From an uncultured Hyphomicrobiales bacterium (lineage in GTDB: Bacteria; Pseudomonadota; Alphaproteobacteria; Rhizobiales; Beijerinckiaceae), in contig CAIZGQ010000312.1 in assembly GCA_903932565.1 (NCBI GenBank), positions 1-6,139 on the forward strand: DNA of 6,139 nucleotides, written 5' to 3'. Made by a program: the position numbers and the translations under genes. Position 1 is the first letter of the stretch. Each line of letters starts with the position of its first letter. A model generated the notes under the pieces. That model made no database searches. It worked only from the letters and a program-made list of their open reading frames with translations, and had not been told where the DNA came from. This document shows positions 1 to 4,695 of the stretch, one piece after another.

Positions 1-45
1 ACTGGCGTTCTGGGCTCATCGCTCGTGTCGGCTGCTGAATAGGAC

Positions 46-486
46 TTATCCGCAGACACGAACGCGACGCCAGCGCAGGCCGTAGGGAGTCGCAACACGG
101 TGGCGTTCGATATAGCACTCAGGTTCAACGCCATAATAGCCATCATCGTAACCAGCATATGGGCCAGTGCCGTAAGCGCCATAAGCGCCTGCACCGAGCG
201 CGCCAAGGGCCAAGCCGCCAATGATCGCCGGGCCAACAAAGCCACCGCCGTAGCCACCGCCATAGCCACCGCGATGCCCGCCATTCCAGCCGCCGCGATA
301 GCCGCCGCCGTGCCAACCGCCCCCATGCATGGAGGCACCGCCGCCGCCGAAGCCATGCCCCGGTTGGGCGTTGGCAGTGCCGGGCGCGGCGATCAGGCCA
401 ACTGAGGCAATCACAAGGGCGCTGACAGCAAGAAGTGATGTGCGGAAACTACTTACACGATTTGAAGCGACAACTGATGACGTCAT
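46..486 (-). CDS. Exported glycine-rich repeat protein of unknown function
   Basis: A 146-residue protein. Residues 1-40 form a classic Sec signal peptide: Arg10 and Arg15, a hydrophobic core at about 18-34, then Ala-Asn-Ala at 38-40, so cleavage before Gln41 is likely. Residues 42-83 are glycine-rich with a four-residue period (aromatic or His, any residue, Gly, Gly). Residues 85-106 are Gly/Ala-rich and hydrophobic, like a glycine-zipper or a short membrane-associating segment. The tail carries Cys124 and Cys145 around a basic/aromatic stretch ending in WRRVRVCG; the two cysteines could form a disulfide outside the cytoplasm. From memory, similar tails recur in small uncharacterised rhizobial envelope proteins. 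The ATG at 486 has a good Shine-Dalgarno sequence (GAAAGG, plus-strand 494-499, 7 bases away). It is divergent from the TerB-like gene. The cell-envelope location is inferred and the function is unknown. Confidence that it is a gene is high because signal peptide, start site and tail all agree. Confidence 0.85.
   Translation of the reverse strand: MTSSVVASNRVSSFRTSLLAVSALVIASVGLIAAPGTANAQPGHGFGGGGASMHGGGWHGGGYRGGWNGGHRGGYGGGYGGGFVGPAIIGGLALGALGAGAYGAYGTGPYAGYDDGYYGVEPECYIERHRVATPYGLRWRRVRVCG
241..300 (-). repeat. Tandem 12-base coding repeats (aromatic-X-Gly-Gly units)
   Basis: Five consecutive 12-base units inside the glycine-rich gene. Read on the plus strand, the first three are near-identical (GCCACCGCCGTA, GCCACCGCCATA, GCCACCGCGATG at 241-276); the next two (277-300) are diverged. 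On the coding strand they give YRGG, WNGG, HRGG, YGGG, YGGG. Such arrays can expand or contract by slippage, so length variation between strains is plausible. Confidence 0.75.
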
Positions 487-493
487 GACAAAA

Positions 494-499
494 CCTTTC
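494..499 (-). promoter_or_regulatory. Ribosome binding site of the glycine-rich gene
   Basis: On the minus strand GAAAGG lies 7 bases before the ATG at 486-484. It is one of the few clear Shine-Dalgarno sequences in the window, and it supports this start codon. Confidence 0.6.
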
Positions 500-572
500 G
501 AACTTTATTTCCTATTTTCAAATTATGGTATTCGACTGTGGCAATGCTTTGTCTGCATGATGCGACAACTTG

Positions 573-591
573 GCCGTGTTACTCACACGGC
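573..591. repeat. Inverted repeat, 7-base arms, 5-base loop
   Basis: GCCGTGT at 573-579 and ACACGGC at 585-591 are perfect reverse complements around the loop TACTC. In RNA this would be a compact hairpin; in DNA it could be an operator. No T-run follows on either side, so it does not look like an intrinsic terminator. Its right arm overlaps the left arm of the 581-608 repeat. Confidence 0.6.
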
Positions 592-608
592 ATTCACATC
601 GTGTGAGT
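581..608. repeat. Inverted repeat, 9-base arms, 10-base spacer
   Basis: ACTCACACG at 581-589 and CGTGTGAGT at 600-608 are perfect reverse complements. The arm centres are 19 bases apart, about two helical turns, which suits a dimeric DNA-binding regulator. The left arm is shared with the 573-591 hairpin, so only one of the two structures can form at a time. The regulator is unknown. Confidence 0.6.
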
Positions 609-624
609 TAAACATCGAAATGTG

Positions 625-653
625 CCGTTTTCATAAGCTTCACTTGAAAACGG
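625..653. repeat. Inverted repeat, 9-base arms, 11-base spacer
   Basis: CCGTTTTCA at 625-633 and TGAAAACGG at 645-653 are perfect reverse complements. The spacing of the arms (20 bases centre to centre) is like that of the 581-608 repeat, and the repeat centres are about 45 bases apart, but the arm sequences differ. A second operator or a stem is possible. No T-run follows, so a terminator is unlikely. Confidence 0.6.
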
Positions 654-737
654 GTCTATCCTCGGCACAGCTTGTGGCTATAAAGATCCCCAAAGCGTGT
701 GTGCTTGTCTTAAATTCTCTGACGCTGGACGACTTCA

Positions 738-1253
738 ATGTTCGATGCTCTGCGAAACCTGATTTCCGACCTGACCAATGTCGAGCCTGAGGCCGCGAAA
801 TTTGAAGAAGGCGATTATCGTCTGGCGGCTGCAGCACTTTTATTTCACATCGCTGATGTGGACGGTGTTGTCACCGAGGCAGAGCGACGGCAGTTGAAAG
901 AGATCGTGTCGCGCACGTTCCAATTGGACAGTGCGGACGCCACCCGCCTCATTGCTGCCGCCGAACAGAGCGATCACGATGCGGTCGATTTCTTTCATTT
1001 CACCAGTGTGCTGAAGCGCGCGCTGGACTTTGAAGGACGTCTCACCCTCATCGAACTTCTCTGGGACATGGCCATGGCGGACGGAATCGTTCACGAATTT
1101 GAAGAGAACGTCATCTGGCGCGTGGCCGAATTGCTCGGCATCTCGTCGCGCGATCGCATCACCTTGCGCCAGCGCGTTGTGGCGCGGGCCGAAACCGGCG
1201 TAACAGATCTCTCCGCGACGTTGGCCCCTCTTGTCTCAAAGCCCACCTCATGA
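738..1253 (+). CDS. TerB-family (tellurite-resistance TerB-like) protein
   Basis: A 171-residue soluble, mostly helical protein with no signal peptide or membrane segment. It shows the twofold TerB pattern: an acidic motif IADVDGVVTEAE at 38-49 and a second, MAMADGIVHEFEE, at 111-123, each followed by a helix (about 50-60 and 124-134, ending ELLGIS). In TerB these paired Asp/Glu motifs bind divalent metal. TerB-like domains occur in ter operons, but many lone copies like this one have no shown link to tellurite, and no other ter gene is present here. The ATG at 738 has only a weak upstream match (GGAC, 727-730). Its stop overlaps the next gene's start by 4 bases (ATGA, 1250-1253), which points to an operon. 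The family call is fairly sure; the cellular role is not known. Confidence 0.8.
   Translation: MFDALRNLISDLTNVEPEAAKFEEGDYRLAAAALLFHIADVDGVVTEAERRQLKEIVSRTFQLDSADATRLIAAAEQSDHDAVDFFHFTSVLKRALDFEGRLTLIELLWDMAMADGIVHEFEENVIWRVAELLGISSRDRITLRQRVVARAETGVTDLSATLAPLVSKPTS
1250..1253 (+). promoter_or_regulatory. ATGA stop-start overlap (translational coupling)
   Basis: The ATG of the dehydrogenase and the TGA of the TerB-like gene share these 4 bases. The preceding 20 bases lack a strong Shine-Dalgarno sequence, so translation of the second gene probably depends on ribosomes finishing the first. Confidence 0.6.
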
Positions 1254-2062
1254 GCAAGACGCGGTCAGCGGGAACATCGCCGCGCCGATTGGCGCTGGTC
1301 ACCGGCGCATCGGGTGGCATCGGGGCCGATATTGCCCGTGTGCTGGCCGCGCGGGGCGTCGACCTCGCCCTCACCGCACGCACGGGCCCATCGCTCGAGG
1401 CACTCGCCGATGAGATCGCTGCGACCGGGCGGCCCCGGCCGTTAGTCTTTGCGCTGGATCTAGCCCATCCGGACGCACCGCAGATCCTGGTGGATGGGCT
1501 CCACCAGTCGGGTGCCACCGTCTCCATGCTCATCAACAATGCGGGCTACGGCCTGATGGGCGAAATCGACAGTCTCGACCGGGCCGAGCAGGTCGGCATT
1601 ATCGACCTGAATGTCCGCGCCCTCGTGGACCTGACGATCCGGTTGCTTCCCGACATTGAGGCGGCGCGCGGGCACATCATGAACGTGGCCTCCATCGCAG
1701 CGTTTTTCCCCGGGCCCGGCATGGCGATTTACTATGCCAGCAAGGCCTTCGTGCTGTCCTTCAGCGATGCGCTGTCCGAAGAAGTGAAGCGCAAGGGTGT
1801 GATCGTCTCAGCGCTCTGCCCCGGCTTGACAGAGACCGGCTTTGGGGCCCGCGCCCGCATGGGGGAGGGCCTGACCAAACTGTCGCCAAAAATGTCTGCG
1901 ATGGAGGTGGCGGTCGCCGGGGTCGATGGCATGATGGCGGGCCACCGCCGCGTTGTGCCCGGTTTGCAGAACCGCGCCGCGACGATTCTCAGTCATTTTG
2001 TGCCAAAAATGCTGTCTTTGCCGATCATTCGGTCGATTCAGATGACCAGATTGGGGAAATGA
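1250..2062 (+). CDS. Short-chain dehydrogenase/reductase (classical SDR)
   Basis: A 270-residue cytoplasmic NAD(P)-dependent oxidoreductase with a complete classical SDR set. The Rossmann glycine motif TGASGGIG is at 18-25. The NNAG motif is at 96-99, and the structural or catalytic Asn is at 121. The active site is Ser148, Tyr161 and Lys165 (Tyr-X3-Lys), and the PG turn is at 191-192. Arg44, just after the second beta strand (LTAR), suggests NADP(H) over NAD(H), which is an inference from the family. It looks most like the broad DltE/COG0300 type of SDR, whose substrates vary widely, so no substrate is proposed. The C-terminal part (about 200-270) carries basic residues and a hydrophobic stretch near 251-263 that could touch membranes. 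It starts inside the TerB-like stop codon, so the two are very likely cotranscribed. The length is normal for the family and no key residue is missing. Confidence 0.9.
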   Translation: MSKTRSAGTSPRRLALVTGASGGIGADIARVLAARGVDLALTARTGPSLEALADEIAATGRPRPLVFALDLAHPDAPQILVDGLHQSGATVSMLINNAGYGLMGEIDSLDRAEQVGIIDLNVRALVDLTIRLLPDIEAARGHIMNVASIAAFFPGPGMAIYYASKAFVLSFSDALSEEVKRKGVIVSALCPGLTETGFGARARMGEGLTKLSPKMSAMEVAVAGVDGMMAGHRRVVPGLQNRAATILSHFVPKMLSLPIIRSIQMTRLGK

Positions 2063-2068
2063 CGGCAT

Positions 2069-2102
2069 AAATCATGCTTGGTTAACTTTACAATCATGAT
2101 TT
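2069..2102. repeat. Inverted and direct repeat in the gap before the amidotransferase
   Basis: AAATCATG at 2069-2076 and CATGATTT at 2095-2102 are perfect reverse complements with an 18-base spacer. AATCATG also recurs as a direct repeat at 2070-2076 and 2092-2098, 22 bases apart. The surrounding 58-base gap (2063-2120) is AT-rich, unlike the genes around it, and includes TTTACA (2087-2092), a possible -35 element without a good -10. It may be a regulatory site or promoter for the amidotransferase gene. Confidence 0.4.
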
Positions 2103-2120
2103 GGGTTTTCAAATTAAAGC

Positions 2121-2870
2121 ATGTTGCAGGTTTTGAATCGTTCGACTGAGCCAAAACGTATCCTGATCGTCTTGCATCAGGAGCATTCGACCCCCGGTCG
2201 CGTGGGCTCATATCTGCAACGCATGGGCTATGAGCTCGACATGCGACGCCCCCGCTTTGGCGATCCGCTGCCGGAGACCATGCGCGATCATGCGGGCGCG
2301 ATTATCTTCGGCGGCCCGATGAGCGCCAATGATGCTGATGATTACATCAAGCGCGAGATCGACTGGATCAATGTGCCGCTGGCCGAGGACAAGCCCTTTC
2401 TAGGGATTTGTCTGGGCGCGCAGATGATGGCCCGCTGCCTTGGCAACAAAGTCTCACGCCACCCTGAGGGGCAGGTCGAGATTGGGTATTACAAAATTGA
2501 CCCGACAGAGCACGGCCACAACGTCTGCGCCTCGCAATTCCCCGATCACGTCTATCACTGGCACAACGAGGGCTTTGAATGCCCGCGCGATGCGCTGCTG
2601 CTGGCGCAGGGCAATGCGTTCGAGACGCAGGCCGTGAAGGTTGGTACCCGCGCCTACGGCCTGCAGTTTCATCCTGAGGTGACCTACGCGATGATGTGCC
2701 GGTGGACCTGCAAAGCGGCCGATCGCATGAAAGCGCCGGGTGCGCGCGAAGCCCGCGACCATCTCGATGGCTGGTATCTTCATGACCATAAGGTCGCGCG
2801 CTGGACGCAGGATTTCTTGACCTGCTGGCTTGCCAAAGACGCCCCGGACTCCGGCCCCTGCGGCTGCTGA
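2121..2870 (+). CDS. Stand-alone class I glutamine amidotransferase
   Basis: A 249-residue cytoplasmic protein of the GuaA-like (COG0518) glutaminase group. The domain runs from about 13 to 198. The catalytic nucleophile is Cys97 in GICLGAQ (95-101), and the His-Glu pair is His184 and Glu186 in QFHPEV (182-187). An oxyanion-type GGP motif is at 64-66, and HWHNEGF at 146-152 is a common family segment. These residues imply glutamine hydrolysis with ammonia transfer or a gamma-glutamyl hydrolase reaction. No synthetase domain is attached and no partner is seen nearby, so the acceptor is unknown; it is not GMP synthetase. The protein has nine cysteines, ending in Cys-Gly-Cys, which is unusual for a cytoplasmic enzyme of this size. 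The ATG at 2121 has no good Shine-Dalgarno sequence. Homology seems to begin near KRILIVLHQ (12-20), so a slightly later start such as TTG 2133 is possible. It may be cotranscribed with the dehydrogenase. Confidence 0.88.
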   Translation: MLQVLNRSTEPKRILIVLHQEHSTPGRVGSYLQRMGYELDMRRPRFGDPLPETMRDHAGAIIFGGPMSANDADDYIKREIDWINVPLAEDKPFLGICLGAQMMARCLGNKVSRHPEGQVEIGYYKIDPTEHGHNVCASQFPDHVYHWHNEGFECPRDALLLAQGNAFETQAVKVGTRAYGLQFHPEVTYAMMCRWTCKAADRMKAPGAREARDHLDGWYLHDHKVARWTQDFLTCWLAKDAPDSGPCGC

Positions 2871-2907
2871 GAACCGCCAGGCAGCGTGCCGTCCCGTTCA
2901 GCACACC
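2871..2907. other. Convergent gap between amidotransferase and purH
   Basis: Only 37 bases separate the two stop codons. Short inverted repeats lie here and in the amidotransferase end (GCTGC 2863-2867 with GCAGC 2881-2885; GGCA/TGCC around 2880-2890), but none is followed by a T-run on either strand. I see no clear intrinsic terminator, so transcripts from the two sides may overlap or end by Rho. Confidence 0.35.
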
Positions 2908-4500
2908 TCAGTGCCGGAAGTGGCGATGACCCGTCAGCACCATGGCCAGGCCAGCCTCGTCTGCGGCCTTGATCACATCATCATCACGCATCGACCCACC
3001 CGGCTGAATGACCGCTGTGGCCCCAGCTTCCGCCGCCGCCAACAACCCATCGGCAAAGGGGAAGAATGCGTCAGAGGCGACAACTGAGCCCACCGCAAGA
3101 CTCTGCGAAAGTCCCGCTGCTTTGGCCGCTTCCGCTGCCTTCCACGCTGCGATACGCGAGGAATCCACGCGGCTCATTTGCCCGGCGCCAATGCCCACGG
3201 TGGCACCATTCTTGGCGTAGACAATCGCATTCGACTTCACGTGTTTTGCGACCCGGAAGGCAAACCGCATGTCCGCCAGTTCCTGCTCTGTGGGAGCGCG
3301 CTTCGTGACAACGCGCAGGTCCATGTCATCAACGACCGCATTGTCGCGCGATTGCACGAGCAGCCCGCCAGCCACGGTCTTGAACGTCAGACCCTGCGCA
3401 CGCGGGTTGGGCAGTCCGCGCGTTAACAGAAGGCGCAGGTTCTTCTTGGCCGCGATCAGCGCGATGGCCTCGTCGTCGGCCTCCGGCGCGATGATGACCT
3501 CGGTGAAGATTTTCACGATCTCGGCGGCTGCCTTGGCGTCGAGCCGGCGGTTCAGCGCCACAATGCCGCCGAATGCCGACACCGGATCGCAAGCAAGCGC
3601 GCGCTCGTAGGCGTCCGCCAACGTTGCGCCTTCGGCAACACCACAGGGATTGGCGTGCTTGATAATGGCAACCGCAGCGGTGCGGGCGGGATCAAATTCC
3701 GACACACACTCAAACGCGGCGTCCGTATCGTTGACGTTGTTGTAGGACAGCGTCTTGCCCTGCACCTGATGCGCGGTCGACACGCCCGGACGCTGCTCCG
3801 GCGTCTTGTAAAATCCGGCCGTCTGGTGCGGGTTTTCGCCATACCGCATGGGTTCGGCCAGTGCGCCGCCAATGGCGCGATAAGCTGGGTTCACTTCACC
3901 AATAGCCTGCGCAAACCAGTTCGAGATGGCGGCATCATAAGCCGCCGTGCGGGCATAGGCCTTTTGCGCCAGATGCTGGCGTAGCTTGAAGTCCGTCGCG
4001 CCTTTGTGGGCGTCCATCGCGGCAGTGAGAGTTGCGTAATCGGACACGTCCACCACAACAGCCACATCAGCGTGGTTCTTGGCGGCCGCGCGGATCATCG
4101 CAGGACCACCGATATCGATATTCTCGATGCAGGTCTCGTGATCTGCACCTTTCGCGACAGTTGCTTCAAACGGATAAAGGTTCACCACCAGCAAATCGAT
4201 CGGCGCGATGTCATGCGCCAGCATGGCAGCCTCGTGCTCCGGATTCTCGCGCATGGCGAGCAGGCCTCCGTGCACCTTCGGGTGCAACGTCTTGACGCGC
4301 CCGTCCATCATCTCGGGAAAATTGGTCAGATCCGACACGTCCCGAACCGGCAGGCCTGCGTCCGTCAGCGCCTTCGCCGTGCCGCCGGTCGAGACCAATT
4401 CCACACCATGGCCGACAAGTGTACGAGCGAATGCCACCAGTCCGGTTTTGTCGGAAACAGAGTGCAAGGCACGGGTGATGCGGCGAAGATCTGACGACAT
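2908..4500 (-). CDS. purH: Bifunctional AICAR formyltransferase / IMP cyclohydrolase
   Basis: PurH does the last two steps of de novo purine synthesis: it formylates AICAR from 10-formyl-tetrahydrofolate, then closes the ring to IMP. It is cytosolic and usually a dimer. From the chosen start it is 530 residues, matching the family (about 530). The N-terminal cyclohydrolase domain (about 1-200) shows SVSDKTG (14-20), STGGTA (37-42), MMDGRVKTLHPK (64-75) and NIDIGGP (127-133). The transformylase domain shows RYGENPHQ (219-226), the catalytic Lys281-His282 in IIKHANPCG, KSN at 422-424, SDAFFPFADG (476-485) and the closing TGHRHFRH. The reading frame also opens upstream to an ATG at 4542, but those 14 extra residues are not family-like and have no Shine-Dalgarno sequence; the Met at 4500 has AAGAAG upstream and gives the usual N-terminus. 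All key residues are intact. It is divergent from the ABC exporter. Confidence 0.97.
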   Translation of the reverse strand: MSSDLRRITRALHSVSDKTGLVAFARTLVGHGVELVSTGGTAKALTDAGLPVRDVSDLTNFPEMMDGRVKTLHPKVHGGLLAMRENPEHEAAMLAHDIAPIDLLVVNLYPFEATVAKGADHETCIENIDIGGPAMIRAAAKNHADVAVVVDVSDYATLTAAMDAHKGATDFKLRQHLAQKAYARTAAYDAAISNWFAQAIGEVNPAYRAIGGALAEPMRYGENPHQTAGFYKTPEQRPGVSTAHQVQGKTLSYNNVNDTDAAFECVSEFDPARTAAVAIIKHANPCGVAEGATLADAYERALACDPVSAFGGIVALNRRLDAKAAAEIVKIFTEVIIAPEADDEAIALIAAKKNLRLLLTRGLPNPRAQGLTFKTVAGGLLVQSRDNAVVDDMDLRVVTKRAPTEQELADMRFAFRVAKHVKSNAIVYAKNGATVGIGAGQMSRVDSSRIAAWKAAEAAKAAGLSQSLAVGSVVASDAFFPFADGLLAAAEAGATAVIQPGGSMRDDDVIKAADEAGLAMVLTGHRHFRH

Positions 4501-4504
4501 GGCA

Positions 4505-4510
4505 CTTCTT
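4505..4510 (-). promoter_or_regulatory. Likely purH ribosome binding site deciding its start
   Basis: On the minus strand AAGAAG lies 4 bases before the ATG at 4500. It is a modest and slightly close match. The competing in-frame ATG at 4542 has no such sequence, so this favours the 530-residue product. Confidence 0.45.
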
Positions 4511-4531
4511 GGGGATCGAGGCTTCAGGATG

Positions 4532-4561
4532 CCGGGACACATAAGGTCGTGTCACGCCCGG
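4532..4561 (-). repeat. Bulged stem in the purH leader
   Basis: GTGTC (4549-4553) pairs with GACAC (4536-4540) around an 8-base loop, and CCGG (4558-4561) pairs with CCGG (4532-4535) after a 4-base bulge (4554-4557). This gives a 9-pair stem upstream of the purH start if the transcript begins further out. It is not followed by a U-run. Confidence 0.4.
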
Positions 4562-4606
4562 CGAGCGATTTGACGCAGTGAGGCGCGATTACCACGCTCC
4601 GGGCGT
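4554..4606 (-). repeat. Second, competing stem in the purH leader
   Basis: ACGCCCGG (4554-4561) plus AGCG (4564-4567) pairs with CGCTCCGGGCGT (4595-4606), giving 12 pairs with a 2-base bulge and a 27-base loop. It uses CCGG 4558-4561, which the 4532-4561 stem also needs, so the two exclude each other. High local GC makes chance pairing possible. Confidence 0.4.
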
Positions 4607-4659
4607 TAAGGAAACGCGCAATCGCCCATAAGTCCCATCTGCCCAACGTGGCTGGACGA

Positions 4660-4688
4660 TTGGGAAGCTGGAATGTTTGAGCTATAAA
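4660..4688 (+). promoter_or_regulatory. Sigma-70-type promoter for the ABC exporter gene
   Basis: TTGGGA (4660-4665; 4 of 6 to TTGACA) and TATAAA (4683-4688; 5 of 6 to TATAAT) are separated by the ideal 17 bases. Transcription would start at about 4695-4696, which is the first base of the ATG. With no Shine-Dalgarno sequence present, this predicts a leaderless mRNA. Confidence 0.55.
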
Positions 4689-4695
4689 GCCGCCC

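Larger units (their letters stand above)
487..737. promoter_or_regulatory. Divergent control region with nested inverted repeats
   Basis: This 251-base gap separates the minus-strand glycine-rich gene from the plus-strand TerB-like gene and must hold both promoters. It is richer in A and T than the flanking genes, especially at about 490-530. It holds three perfect inverted repeats, listed separately (573-591, 581-608, 625-653). TATAAA at 679-684 could be a -10 element for the TerB-like gene, but no matching -35 lies 16-18 bases upstream. No clear -35/-10 pair was found for either direction. I see no convincing small gene: the open frames that cross the gap run into the TerB-like gene in the wrong frame or have no start-site support. 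Confidence 0.5.
4501..4695. promoter_or_regulatory. Divergent control region of purH and the ABC exporter
   Basis: This 195-base gap must hold both promoters. A good plus-strand promoter sits at its right end (4660-4688). No equally good -35/-10 pair was found for purH on the minus strand; GGTAAT (plus-strand 4589-4594, reverse complement) could serve as a -10 but has no matching -35. The purH side holds two competing stems (4532-4561 and 4554-4606). Confidence 0.5.

Noticed and set aside
1..42. Plus-strand frame 1 reads 13 codons to a TAG at 40-42, possibly the tail of a gene that starts before the window.
   Set aside because: Thirteen codons carry no recognisable motif, and the stop would sit only 3 bases from the convergent gene's stop. 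It cannot be supported without the preceding sequence.
100..405. Plus-strand open frame antisense to the glycine-rich gene.
   Set aside because: It is an Ala-rich shadow of GGC/GCC repeats on the other strand. The minus-strand reading has a signal peptide and a ribosome binding site; this one has neither.
573..653. The inverted repeats considered as intrinsic terminators.
   Set aside because: No T-run follows any of them on either strand, and both flanking genes point away from the gap, so no terminator is expected.
329..790. Plus-strand open frame crossing the intergenic gap into the TerB-like gene.
   Set aside because: It overlaps two better-supported genes in wrong frames, and its sequence looks non-coding (mixed composition, no domain).
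738..1253. The TerB-like gene read as part of a tellurite-resistance operon.
   Set aside because: No terA, terC, terD, terE or terZ-like gene is in the window, and lone TerB-like genes are common without a shown tellurite role.
2368..2904. Long minus-strand open frame of 178 codons opposite the amidotransferase gene.
   Set aside because: Arg/Ser/Ala-rich composition is typical of antisense frames in GC-rich genes, while the plus strand encodes an intact catalytic triad.
4501..4542. An upstream in-frame ATG at 4542 that would lengthen PurH by 14 residues.
   Set aside because: It has no Shine-Dalgarno sequence, and the extra residues do not resemble PurH N termini. The start at 4500 gives the usual length and an upstream AAGAAG.
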